Assembly (NCBI GenBank): GCA_037176725.1
Contig: JAZBRS010000049.1
Coordinates: 16,944,001 to 17,008,000 of the forward strand
Direction: 5' to 3'
DNA from: Posidonia oceanica
Taxonomy: Eukaryota > Streptophyta > Magnoliopsida > Alismatales > Posidoniaceae
Length of the DNA stretch: 64,000 bases
How positions within the stretch are numbered: the stretch's first letter is position 1; each line of letters starts with the position of its first letter. The notes beneath the pieces were generated by a model. That model was not told the origin of the DNA. It saw nothing but the letters and a program-made list of their open reading frames with translations, and did no database searches. The translations under genes were made by a program, and so were the position numbers. This document shows positions 36,801 through 48,200 of this stretch, in pieces.

Positions 36801-38288
36801 GTAGTTATTGATATTCTATATTTACAAGTTTGATGAACTGATTTTTTTTCCAACATATGAAGAGCTGATGTTCATTATATGTAATTGCATGCATCAATTT
36901 AGGAAAATGGAATTTCTACAATTTCAATTGCAGTCATTTGTTGGACATTAAAATATAATCTTCATTTGACAGGGATGCCACATTGGTAGAACATATTGAT
37001 TTTCTGGAGAAACAAGGCATTGCTGGAGTAAGTCACCATAGTATGCTATTCTCCAAGACTGCCAATGTACCATTGGTTCATATTGATGAGGAAGAGCAAC
37101 GGTGAGACTTCCAATTTCATGAATTTTCTTTAATCTACAAATCATGGAGAATAATTTTCTATTACTTATTTATGATGACGATATTTGTCACTTAATTTTG
37201 ATTGTAGAGATTTTGTTTTGATTGTTCCTTTTATATGCAAATCATGACATGCTTTTTCTCTTGTTTCTGTAGGATTGAGGTTATTTATTGTTTTTCAGCA
37301 TATGCCTATTGAAGCTGGACCTTTTATTTGTTATCATGCATTTTGGGTGGTCTTTTTTCAAAGATGTGGCATAATTCACAGCTATGCGAGTGTTCGTGGA
37401 CTTTTTATAAAAGTTATAAGAGTTAATAATTCTTGGTGCTGTAAAACAATCCATGATAATTTGGCCTTTTTTTTTGTGAAGAAGTACCAAATCACGAGGA
37501 GCAACCTTTTCTTGCAGATTTTTCAGGATTAACATGACAGTGTAATAAAAGATAAACCTAATTTTTCATGGATCTATATGCAAGCTTTGCTATCAAGATC
37601 CAATCAAACAGAGACTGTTGATGCATGTATTGCCCATAAACACAAACACATTCGATTTTATGAAATAATTGTATTCAATTCCTTGCATGCAGTACAAGAA
37701 GAAATATTACTGTAAGAGGGCATCCATCTTGTTCTTATTTAGAACATGATGTCAATGGGTAAGATTCTGGACTTCTCACTTGTGTAGTTACTAGACTGGA
37801 TACGATATTGTATTTACTTTCATGAGACTGAATTACATTTGTTATTACAGGGCAGACCATGCTTTTGATCCAAAACGAGAAAAAGGGCTTTTCAAAATAA
37901 ATTCAGAAAAGAGTTGCCTAACCGAAGCACAAGACATGCGAAAAGAAATCGAGGACAGAGTCAAGCGGCTTTTTCAAATGCTATCTAACAATGTATTTAC
38001 ATTTTCCTTTGAAGCTGTCTGAATTATCTAATTAATATATGTTACGTTTTCATATTTATACATATACATCTGTAACCAGATTACCTTCTCACCTATTTTT
38101 GTATATACCCTCTACAGGCTGTTGTCTCAAAGTTACCAGATAAAGGAGACAAAATCAGAAGGCAAATAGCTCACCTTAAGTTGCAGCTTAGTGAAATGGA
38201 GTCTTCCTGTAGTTCCACAACAAATGAACGAAATATTGTTGATTTGGATGACTTAGCAAAGGAGTTTCAAACAGGTTTGCTTGTCTAA
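15844..38288 (+). CDS. CHR24: SNF2-family chromatin-remodelling ATPase CHR24, 21 exons
   Basis: The exons are 15844-15952, 16043-16728, 17169-17299, 17423-17477, 18187-18315, 18791-18898, 19022-19077, 19164-19254, 19491-19628, 19889-19966, 20353-20562, 20647-20718, 21991-22071, 22156-22271, 24569-24680, 26088-26156, 26268-26362, 36973-37101, 37693-37758, 37851-37992 and 38118-38288. All introns are GT-AG, every junction keeps frame, and the total is 2844 nt (947 codons plus stop). The start has a good context (AACCATGGAG). Residues 1-250 are acidic and low complexity, with a proline run near 30. Then come motif I DDMGLGKT (about 255-262), DEGH (369-372), SGTPIQNN (397-404), and the helicase C end [12 protein letters not shown] ... 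RAYRIGQ (to 701). The C-terminal tail matches plant CHR24 (ERCC6L/PICH-like). It should be a nuclear DNA-dependent ATPase. Intron 17 is 10.6 kb because of transposons. Confidence 0.92.
19648..19781 (-). mobile_element. Solo LTR (copia-like) in CHR24 intron 9
   Basis: A 134-bp TGTAAG ... CTAACA segment is flanked by perfect 5-bp target duplications GCTAC (19643-19647 and 19782-19786). Read on the minus strand it begins TGTTAG, contains GGATATCCATATC and TATATATATA, and resembles the short copia LTRs at 27657 and 41803. No internal region is present, so LTR-LTR recombination probably removed it. Confidence 0.85.
22505..22722. mobile_element. Possible small MITE in CHR24 intron 14
   Basis: GGGTCTATTTAGTAACGATT at the left end is similar to the reverse complement of the right end (AGTAGCGTTTGGTAACGCTT), giving degenerate terminal inverted repeats around about 220 bp. 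No target duplication could be recognised, so the boundaries are tentative. Confidence 0.35.
23227..23933. mobile_element. 707-bp non-autonomous hAT derivative in CHR24 intron 14
   Basis: It is flanked by a perfect 8-bp target duplication CACTCAAT (23219-23226 and 23934-23941). It starts CATGGTTTTAAATG and ends ATTTCGAACTATG. Its left 300 bp closely match the left end of the 4.9-kb hAT element at 29596 (GATCGGTGGAAATACGG, CTTTAGGATAAGCTAAAGTA, AAGCATAAATAATAT), and its right end carries GACATGTGTCGACAT. It contains no transposase frame and looks like an internally deleted relative. Confidence 0.85.
26946..27299. mobile_element. 354-bp hAT-type MITE
   Basis: The terminal inverted repeats CATAGTTATCATGGTG and CACCTTAATAACTATG pair over most positions. 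They are flanked by AGTGTCAC (26938-26945) and AGTATCAC (27300-27307), an 8-bp target duplication with one difference. Repeated GGCACC/GGTGCC words fill the subterminal parts. No coding capacity. Confidence 0.8.
28030..29595 (-). pseudogene. copia pol remnant (GAG-pre-integrase, integrase, start of reverse transcriptase)
   Basis: On the minus strand the order is 29605-29396 with [10 protein letters not shown] (GAG-pre-integrase), 29272-28925 with [18 protein letters not shown] and a Q-rich [19 protein letters not shown] (integrase core, with IDNA in place of the usual second-Asp SDNG motif), 28888-28690 with IKCVFVGY (integrase C-terminal side), and about 28200-28030 with the first part of a copia reverse transcriptase. 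The YVDD active-site region is missing. Stops and frameshifts occur throughout. Confidence 0.75.
29979..33194 (-). pseudogene. hAT transposase (BED, DUF659, hAT C-terminal), lightly damaged
   Basis: The first clear exon begins at 33194 after an acceptor TTTGTTTTCAG. It holds a BED finger ([20 protein letters not shown]) and acidic/basic linkers, and runs into DUF659 ([20 protein letters not shown], then [16 protein letters not shown]). An in-frame TGA stands where Trp is expected just before MYDGWTS (about 32310). A 1-nt frameshift near 31765 and a further TGA near 31705 follow. A donor GTAAGT lies near 31495. Later exons carry [19 protein letters not shown] and the dimerisation domain ([20 protein letters not shown], about 31100-30780), then a Ser/Gln-rich tail with stops. 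The copy is probably dead but recently so. Confidence 0.82.
33355..33812. repeat. Tandem repeat, about 105-125 bp, four copies, inside the hAT element
   Basis: Copies share TAGGTTAGATCTATGTAATA, ATCAAGTTATTAACATTAAA and GATTTTATAGAAATTTTA. They lie in the intron or leader upstream of the BED exon. Confidence 0.88.
34830..35676 (-). pseudogene. copia gag remnant
   Basis: The likely start at 35676 reads [20 protein letters not shown], and then [20 protein letters not shown], the UBN2/gag-polypeptide pattern of plant copia elements. It continues in other frames through [20 protein letters not shown] (about 35190-35130). At least two frameshifts interrupt it. No CCHC knuckle is visible before the hAT insertion point. 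Confidence 0.65.
35870..35895. repeat. Poly-G tract
   Basis: A run of about 14 G followed by TGGGGTG inside the copia remnant, between gag and the primer-binding site. Runs like this are prone to length errors in sequencing. Confidence 0.9.
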
Positions 38289-38377
38289 AACTAAACAACG
38301 CAACAAATGTGGAACGAGATGTTAAATGTGGATGACTTAGCAAAGGAGTTCCAAAGAGCTTTGCTTGTCTAAAACAG
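38226..38377 (+). repeat. Tandem duplication of the CHR24 terminal exon end
   Basis: The last 60 or so bases of exon 21, GAACGAAATATTGTTG through GGATGACTTAGCAAAGGAGT to TTTGCTTGTCTAAAAC, are repeated about 86 bp downstream (38312-38377) with several substitutions. The copy lies after the stop and so falls in the 3' UTR. Confidence 0.85.
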
Positions 38378-39264
38378 TGATCGCGCAAGGTTTTTGTCCC
38401 TTTTTGCCTTGCGGTGGTGAAATTGTTGCTAGAGTTAGCTCTTGTTAGATCCGAGCCCATTCAGAAGTTTAGCCATTGATTTGATGGCTCAGAAAAGTTT
38501 AGAGGCTTAACTCTTCATTGCTATCCTTGCCACTTCCACGCACATCTCGCTTTGGTTACTTTTATTATTCGCCCAACTTCATTTCTCTGCCCCATAATTT
38601 TTATAGATAAACTTTTTTGCTAAATGTATATCTTGAACCAAAGTTTTGTTTGGGAGCACAGACGCGCCCAGCAACGGTGAAACTTTCAACGTAATTGTAG
38701 ATGTGCCATCGTGGTAGCACGAACATGAATAATTAAAATTTTCCCAATGATGTGCCTCTATAATGTTCATGTTAAATAATTTATAAATATCACAATCTTA
38801 TTTTGAAAGATGATGAGAGATCTAAGGTAGAGAAAAGGAGTTTACCATCTACGGTCGAGAAAAGTGTAATCGGATTGGAACGTAATGTCTCATAAAAATC
38901 TCATACAAATGTAAAACAAAGTCAAGTACAAATGAGTAAGGCCAGATGATCAGATTGGTCAACCGGAAGATTACTGCTGTGGCGATATAGACAAAAGGGA
39001 TGTTGCCCAGGTTGTGTGCTGGGACGACCTTATATACTAACGGACGTTTTGATCTCCACTACATCATTATGGTGGACAATGCAGGAGTTGTGTATTGCCA
39101 TATCTGTTGGTAATCTACCACTATTATTTTACCTATTACTCAGAGCATGTCCTATTGTCCCGGCCCTTGCAGCTACAAGAAATCGTCTACCATCAGTCCT
39201 GGTAGGTATCAAGTCAGCCACTATTTCTTAGTACAGGTTTTTTCCCCACTCAATGCAATGGCTG
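38378..39264. other. Spacer between the convergent CHR24 and BTB genes
   Basis: About 0.9 kb that should hold both 3' UTRs. Short frames on either strand have no recognisable content. No transposon ends were seen. Confidence 0.6.
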
Positions 39265-42200
39265 CTAGTCCTTTTCAGCAGTATTCACCTGTCTCGCTAG
39301 ATATGCCTCGTATATCTCCACCACCAGCCTGGGATCATTCTCCACAAGCTCCTTGTACTCTTCCCTTTCTGTCAGTGTGCTCATATTGTCCAATATCAAC
39401 GATAGAGCTCCCTCCAAAAGATGCTTGGCGTTATGCCTATGAGCAAAAGCAAAACTTGCGACAGCATTGTCGTTGTTTACCTTTGAGGTCATGAATTGCT
39501 CACAGAAGGCTTTGAGATGCTTCACTTGATATTTCTCTGCCAAGATCAAAAGGTCACAGGCCATCTGTTCATCAAGAAGGGTGTCTGCTGTGTACAAGTA
39601 GTGAACAAAGGAACGAAGAACATCGTAAGAGACATCAGTGATCTTAATCATGCCACTTCGACTCTCTTCCATTTCATTGTCCAGCATGGCCCTAAAAACT
39701 GGCGACCTGCTCATCTGGATGGAAAAAGAATATGTGCTCAGCAATATTTGTTTCCTTGTTGGAACAACTGAGCAACCTCCACAACAAATTATAGATCTGA
39801 AGGTATCTTAGTATGCACCTCTGAATAGATTTAACCATGGGCAAAGTACACACCAAGTTAAATAGAAAAGGAACAATTATATTATGCACAAAGGTTTCTA
39901 AAAAATATCTAAGGTAGAGAAAATTTTGATTATTGAGCACGATGAAAAACAGAAATGTTAAAATATGGTAACACACAACAAAAATGAGAATGATGTTCCT
40001 CGTTTTGTTTTACCAAGTGACGTTAAAGATAGCACACACAATATGTTATGCTTATGTGGACTTCTAGGGCCTAAAAAACATTAATAGGATTCTTGCCAAA
40101 AATATGTATATATATAGGCTGCCATTTGGAGGACCACATGATCAAAATCATGTTTGTTTATGTACACCATTCAAACCATTGACTGCATGATCAAAATCAT
40201 GTTGTTTATATATGTCACTCAAACCGATGCAGCTGTTGACCTCCTATAGCCCTGTCCCATTTTCACCTTATTTTGCCAATGATTCAGAAGCTTCACAGAT
40301 CATTACCAGCAACTAACGTTACAAAATAAAAAAAAAAATAAAATCCCAGAGGTGTTTTATATGACCTTAGTCTCATGAAATGATACGATCGGACTCAAGA
40401 ACGCAAGAACCAGAGGGATCGGGATCGGACTGGCCCGCTCTTGTCCTCGCCATTGTGGTGGAATTGAGGTGGAGAAAGGAAGAAATGTGCTCAGAACTTG
40501 TGTGGCATGAATCCAACTAACCCAAGGACCAAGATGATCCCATGGATCCTTCTTATTGCTTATTTATAGGAAGAACCCATCATTACAGCTAACAGAATAG
40601 CAATTCTGTTATTTCTGTTAGTAAGAGCTAAAACTAACAATTAATCGGTAATCGGTTTCTAGGAATACTCAACCTGACTACACACAATTTATACAATTAC
40701 AGAAGACACCTAACAAATCCCTCCCTCTAATTCAAACCTTGTCTTCCCAAGTTGCATCTTCAACATCTCTATGCTTCCACTTAACCAGGAGCTGTGTAAC
40801 TGCTCTATTATCCTTCTTCCCATAACTGCTTGTGGAACATTAACATTCAGCTCTTTTGTAATCTCTTCATTAAGCAATTCTTTCTCAACAGGTTGTCCAT
40901 GTTTCTTTTTCAACTGAGATACATGAAATACTGGGTGTATTTTAGAACCAGTTGGTAACTGCAATTTATAAGCAACCTGCCCAATCTTCTACAAAACCTG
41001 ATAAGGACCAAAGTATTTTGAGCTCAGCTTCTGGTTAGGCCTATACACCACCGAACCTTGGCTGTATGGCTGTAATTTCAATAGGACCCAGTCACCTTCA
41101 ACAAAACTCCTCTCAGACCTATGTTTATCAGCATACTGCTTCATCCTATGCTGAGCCTGAGTTAACTTTATTTTCAATTCCTCCAAAACTGCATCTCTCT
41201 ATTAATGCTTGCTCTGCTGCTTGTACTCTGGCTGTACCTGGAACGTATGTCAGAAGAGTTGGTGGAGGTCTACCATAAATTGCTTCATAAGGTGATGTTC
41301 CAGTAGCTGAATGCCAATTAGTATTAAGCCAGTATTCAGCCCATGGTAAATAGGACAGCCACTCTTTCTGTTGTGAGTAGAAAAAACACCTGAAGTATGT
41401 TTCCAAACATCTATTCACCACTTCAGTTTGACCATATGATACTGGATGATAAGAAGAAATCTTCAGTTCACTGGCTTGCATTCTAAACACTTCATCTATC
41501 CAAACACTTCAATTTTTCCTCTAGTAGCTACCATTACAGGAATTGTATCTTCTTTTTCTAGCTTCAACCCCACTTTTTTCATGATTCGAGGGTCTAGAAA
41601 ACTGTGTATACTACCAGAATCTGCCAATATAGTCACTAACCTTCCATGCAATAGTGCTTGAATTCTCATAGTACCAGATGACATCTGACCCCATAAGGCT
41701 TGTACTGAAATTCCCAACTCCTCGGCAGTAACAATTTCTTCTTCCTCTTCATCATTTTCTTCATTATTTGTAACACTTGTGGCCCTTTTCCCATTTTTCA
41801 TCTGTTAGTGTTGTGGTTACCTCTTATATGGGCATGTGTTATATGGATATCCGTATAAGGAGACAACCCTATATATATGTAATAACCCTGATTATCAATA
41901 ATAATTTACATTCTCTCCCTAATCTCGACATGATATCAGGAGCAAGGTTCTCCGAACCCTAGGTGCCGTTAGCCACCACCAAAAGCCTCTGCCCTCCTTC
42001 TGATCGCTACCACCAAATTCCGCCCCTCCTCCTTGGTCCGTCGGGGCCTTCTCTCTCTTCCTTCGGCCCCCGCACCTCCTATTCCACACATCGACGCCTG
42101 TAGCCGACTCAACAACACTCGTCGCCAACCTCCTCACTGCCCTTTGGGGCCTCCTCTGTCGACGCCACTCTAGTCCGCTGCCGACAGGGAGCGATACTAC

Positions 42201-45200
42201 AGGCATCAAGTAAACCAAACAGTATCTACAACAGTATTTTACTACTAAGGATATAAGATATCCTAAGTATTTCTTAGGAATTGAATTTGCTTATGCCAAA
42301 GGAAAAATGATACTGTCTCAGAGAAAATATGCTCTTAATCTTCTTCAAGAGACAAGTCTCACAAGATGTAAACCAGAAAGTACTATTGCTACTTTCTGGG
42401 ATGATTCTACAGGTGTATATGAGGATGCTAGTAGATATAGATGATTAATTGGGAAGCTAATCTACTTGACAGTGACACATCCAGATATTTCATATGTAGT
42501 TGGGCTTCTCAGTCAATTGCGCACACCTGGATGAGGCCTTATCTATAGGAAGCATGGTCACTTAAATGTTGAGGCATATTCAGACTCCGATTATGCAGTA
42601 GACAGGGGTGATAGAAAATTAGACTGTTGTATCTACGTAGGCGGAAATCTTGTAACCTAACGAAGCAAAATGTTGTAACCAAATCCAATGCAGAAGCAGA
42701 GTATTGTTCCATGGCTTAGATCCTTCCTGTTAGAGCTTGATTTCCATGTGATGACACCGATGGCTATGCATTGCAACAATCATGGCTATGATCTTCATTG
42801 CAAATAATCTTACCTTCCATGAACGCACTAAACATATTAAAGTAAACTATCATTATATACGTGACATGGTAATGAAAGATATTATTCACACTCCATATAC
42901 TTAGTCAATAGAGCAATTAGCAGATATCTTTACAAAGGGATTGAGTGTTGGAGTATTTAAATCTTTATGTAACAAACTGGACATAATTAATATCTATGCT
43001 CCAGCTTAAGGGAGAGTGTTAGTGTTGTAGTTACCTCTTATATAGGTATGTGTTATATGGATATCCGTATAAGGAGACAACCTTATATATATATATGTAA
43101 TAACCATGATTATCAATAATAATTTACATTCTCTCCCTAATCTCAACATTATCATATTTAAAGCACAGTCCTTTAGCTTTCCTCTCTTCATATTGTTATG
43201 GTGTTATTCATCTCACAGGAGTGAGAACATTCTTTATCATTCTGTTGTCTGGCATTTTCCTGATAACTCCACACTGTTGCGGACGGATAACCTACTACCA
43301 TCACTGCTTCTGTATGAACTACCACTCTCCCAAGATTCGACTCCCTTTTCTCTCATTGCTAGCTTGCTTTCCTGCCATCTTGCCAGCTCCACAGCTTCTT
43401 TGAGTGTTTTAGGCCTGAAGGAACAAAATTCCCACTCCAAATCATCCCTCAGCCCATTAAGATAAGTGCCCAATTGATGATTCTCAGGCAGCCCAACTAT
43501 CTTATTTGACTACTTCTCAAACTGAGCTTGATAATCTTCCAATGTACCAGTTTGTCTCCGTTTACTCAAACTGGCCATAGGATCCTCTCCTCTAGGTCCA
43601 AATCTTTGTTGCAAAGCTTCAATACATTCATCCCAACTTGCAGATTTGTTGTGGTTATTAAACCACCAAAACTATTCTAAAGCATCATCTTCCAAATAAT
43701 AAGCAGCCACAACTACTTCCTGATTTCCAGGAATATTATGAAAGCAAAATAATGATCAGCCTTGAAAATCCATCTTTTTGGATCATAACCTCCATCAAAC
43801 TTTGGGAATTTGACATTCAAAGCCTTGATGTAACTCTGCAACTATGAACTGGAGTGATGATCACCATCGATCTTCTTCCTCCCAGGCCTTCAACCTTTTC
43901 CAAGATTCCCATCATTTCATTCCCTAGTTGTTGAGAGAGTTCAACAATCTCTTCTTTTAAATTTCTTCTATTCATTTCAACTTCTACTCGGAATCCGCTC
44001 AACTCCTCTCGGAACCCATTCAATTCTTCTCAGATCAAGCTATGAAAAGCTTCCAACTCCTCTTGCAAGGTTTTAAATGTCGATTTCGTGTCGAATTTCG
44101 GTAAACTGAAAAGCAGACACGTGTCGACGAAATGTCGACATGTTGGTATCGTGTTGGTGGAAACACAATAAAAAAAAATCCACATTTGTTCACAAAACTT
44201 CTATGTCGGTGTCGTGTCGGTAAATTAAAAACGAGACACGTGTCGGTGAAATTTCGGTGATATGTGTCGACATTTAGTACTATGCTTACCTCATCGTGGT
44301 CGACCCAGAGATCACTCTAATATGATTGGACTCTGGATCACAAGAACGGAAGGGATTGGGATTGGGATTGGACTAGCTGAAACAGCCCGTTCTCGTCCTC
44401 ATTGTGGTGGTGGAATTGAGGTGGAGAAAGGGAAGGAGAAATGAAGAAACGTGCTCAGAACTTGAGTGTGGAATGAATCCAACTAACCCAACGACCAAAA
44501 TGATCCCATGGATCCTTCTTATTGCTTATTTATAGGAAGAACCCATTGTTACAGCTAACAGAATATAATTCTGTTATTTTTCTGTTAGTAACAGCTAAAA
44601 CTAACAATTAATCGGTAATCTCGACCCGACTACACAATTTATACAATTACAAAAGACACCTAACATGAAACTCTTAAAAAAGTCTCCAACAAGTGTTCCT
44701 AATTTCAATTTCTAGTTGGACCACATTCATTGAAACACCTGCTACTCTTGTCAAGCTGATGAATTTGTCAAATGCATTTTCATGGTTCCTTCAAAATACG
44801 ATACAAATAGGGCATTTGACCCGTTGTTTAAAATATCTAAACAAATTATAATTACTTGAACAATATAGACCATATCATGTTTCATTTTATTTTCCAAGTA
44901 CATGTATTGCTGAATTCCCTCATATAAAATCACAATTGTTTCCCAATTTCTTTAATAGGAATCTGAGCCTCGCAAACTCATGTGCTCTTAAGGTCTTAAG
45001 CAACTCATTCCTAATGTTAGGGCATGCATTAGCTACAATGTTGCTCATCTATGTTGTACAAGTGCATCTAAGGCTCATTATAACACAAAATAATTCTTTA
45101 TTTTCCTCTTACTTTTATCATGGTATCAAGAAATTTTCTTTGGTTAATCCTTCTTTCCCATAACAAGTAGTGTTTGTGTTCTATATGGCAAGGTTCTTCA

Positions 45201-48200
45201 TTTCCTGCATCACCTCAAGTGGAGTAGTGACCATAGTTGACCACCTCAACAGTCAATGACACAACAATAGTTGCCCCCCTCCCTCAGCTATTGGCAAGGT
45301 TCTTTCCCATAACAAGTAGTGTTTGCGTTCTATATGGCAAGGTTCTTCATTCCCTGCATCACCTCCAGTGGAGTAGTGACCATAGTTGCCCCCTCCCTCC
45401 TCAGCTATTCGGGTTTCCAATGGTGGTGCAAGCTACCACACCCCCATTGTCATTCCCAATTTTGGCAATTGTAGACATCCTTGTGATAAGTTGTATGGTA
45501 GAGATGACAGTGATAAATGACAAGTACTGATCATGATTCATGATCCTTGTGTATGGAGGCTTACTCATTCCACATATATTCAACGTCAACTTTGCAAAGT
45601 CCCACACCACTATCCAGTGCTTGAGTTCTTGAGACCATTTGCTACGCAACTGAGGAGTTTATCTATCATAAGATAACTTGCCACCCTCCGTTAACACTAC
45701 TTGGGATCATTTAGAGATCACCTTCAAGCAATCAAATAGAACTAACACCTATGTAATCATCTAGAACCTATCTTATACCACATCGTCAGATCACACAACA
45801 TATGCCCTTTTATCTATCGTTGAATGTGTTCTAATGACAACACAACATCATCTTCAGCCGATGCTCATATGCCACATGTATTCATGTTGTTACTTCAGAC
45901 CATACAAGGAGATCAGACAACACAACTTTTATGTGTTCTTGTCCTTGTATGTGATTTGGTGGCAGCACAACCCCATCTCCAACTGACTCTTATATGGAAA
46001 ATGTTGTTCTGTCATTTTTTATAAGCATGATTATTAGTTCCTCGTACACCTTCATACTGAGATTTTGGAGACACAACTTCATCCTCAGCAACTGTGTGAG
46101 CCTGTGAGGATGTTGGCTTAGAAGTTTGCTATATGATTGACGTGCTTTAAGACAAAAAGCAAGGGATTAGGGCGATCAACAAGTTGAGGATGATGTAAAT
46201 GACTTCAGGTCTAAAACTTTGCTCATGGCTCACAAAATCTATGCCAAAGTCCCCCAATATAGGCATCAAAGCTTATATTGCCAGTAGTAAGTGGTCAAAA
46301 AAGAAAGTTAATTGATATCTAGGAGAAAACTTTAAAAGAAATGAAAAGAAGAGATTATCAAGAAGATAAGTAACAAACAGAAAGACAAACAAAAACAAGG
46401 ATCAAAGGCGAATCCCAACAGCAAAAGAAAACAGTGGAAGAAGGATCAGATCCCCATGTAGGATTCTAGCCATGCACATGAGTAGACCCCAATAGACATC
46501 TTCAGACCTATAAATTTGCTTAATGAATAATGAATAATGATGCCCACAAAGTTTTGCCCAAGTCCTTGAAACTAGGCTTAAAATGGCAGTTCGAGATTTA
46601 ATCTATGATGACCAAAAAGTTTATATACCTCAAGTCATCTTACAAACAAATTCATCATTATGAATGAGCGCAACAAGGGTTTCATTGGAAGAATTGGTTT
46701 CTAAAAGGGGTATGGTAATGTTAAATGGAAATGCCATGGAGAGTACTACAGAAGCATAGAAGATGGATAAGTATGTAAAAATGTGCATGGAAATTGTGTC
46801 TCATTGAATGGAGGTATAAGCCGAAAGTCAATAAGATCCACTTTCTTCATTGCTTTTCATGTGCATCTCAAACATCTATGCAAGGTATATAAGAAACTGC
46901 ACAACGAAGATTGAATTAGTGACTTCCAAGTGAATAATAGTAGCACGGAACCACAGATCCCTCTGCTCCAGTAATTGGATGACAATTTGCTCCTTCATAA
47001 TGGAGGAAAAGAGCATATGAGAACCTCATTTTTGTGACAAGAAAATTCACACTCCTTGTGAGGTGAAAACTAAGATTGAAAAGAATATGATCCCTGGAAT
47101 CAATTTTTGGGATCAAAATTAAGATCAAAAGGCTATGATAACTTGAACTGGCCTGAGTATAGATGAGGTGTGTGCTACAACCTCAAGGATGACATGCCAC
47201 ATATAGATCTTGGCAATGAAGTACCTAGGCCTGCCACTATATGTGAAGAATCTCAACTAAGAGTTGAAGATGATCAGGCACCTCTAATCAGCAGATTCAA
47301 CAAGAAGCTCAGTGGGTGGGAAAGCTTGTATCTCAATTGGTGGATGAGTCAATCTGTTCCACCAAGTGAACAACCTTCTACTAGTCCAGAGGGGTGCTGG
47401 CACATGTTGAAACTATCTAAAAAATATTCTTAAAGGGTTATTGCATCATCGATGGTGACTCACCAATGAGTCACCAGATGATGTGCTTGTGTTTCTCTTC
47501 TTAAATAGGGTAAGGTATGCAAACAAATTCATGGAAAACATAGCACGTGACAAATAACTTTTGAACCTGATCATAGTTACGCATCTGATGGGGATACATG
47601 GCCACTAGCAGCTTTCAAATTTCATTAATGTGGAAGGAGATCATGAAACTCACTGCAGAATATGGTTGGCCGAAAGGTGAACAAGGATGATCAATTGTTG
47701 CTCATGCACGATCAACGAACTGAAAGAAACCTTAAATGTTATATTTCCTAAATACTTGTTGTTTTTGTGAAGAAGGGTGCTCATGTTTGTGAGTAGATGA
47801 CTGCAACAACAACTCAATAATGTGGTCTCTTATGGTTCTAACATCAGAGGAAATCTGAATGGGGATGCTAGTGTTATTTCAATGTTTGACGAAGATAATG
47901 AAGTCAAGCTTGATCCAAATCACAGTGATGATGCTATTTGTCTTGAAGAAGGGATGTCCACCTTCACTACTAAGAAGTGAGAACTAAGAACTACTATGGA
48001 GCTATGTACGAGGAACAGTGACAAAGAGATAAATTTTCACATGGGATGAGGCTTCAACTGTTTAGAAGCCAAATGCCCCACTCAAAGCCAGATTCTTCAT
48101 GCGGTTGAGTAGTTGACACCGAAAAAAGCATTAGTTGCTCAAAATTATTGCTCAGGTAGGATAGGCTTGGTTCTTAGGAACAGAAACCCTGTCCCCCTCA

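Larger units (their letters stand above)
26363..36972 (+). other. CHR24 intron 17, 10.6 kb
   Basis: The donor CAT|GTATGA and the acceptor TTTGACAG|GGAT are intact. The intron carries a MITE (26946-27299) and a copia element (27657-36086) with a nested hAT transposon (29596-34517). In the remaining parts, 26363-26937, 27308-27651 and 36092-36972, I see AT-rich sequence without genes. Confidence 0.85.
40381..44665 (-). mobile_element. Ty3/gypsy chromovirus-like element, internally deleted
   Basis: The LTRs are 40381-40715 (3', 335 bp) and about 44318-44665 (5'). On the minus strand they start TGTTAGGTGTCTTTTGTAAT or a close variant. The exact 5-bp target duplication TGAAA is at 40376-40380 and 44666-44670. 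The polypurine tract AGAGGGAGGGATT abuts the left LTR. In coding order it has gag, protease, then integrase directly; reverse transcriptase and RNase H are missing. The C-terminal [19 protein letters not shown] block with a decayed chromodomain suggests a chromovirus. Confidence 0.88.

Noticed and set aside
47170..47433. Possible LINE reverse-transcriptase fragment ([17 protein letters not shown])
   Set aside because: The first residues resemble the LINE KL..W motif but the sequence does not continue as expected; too weak to call.
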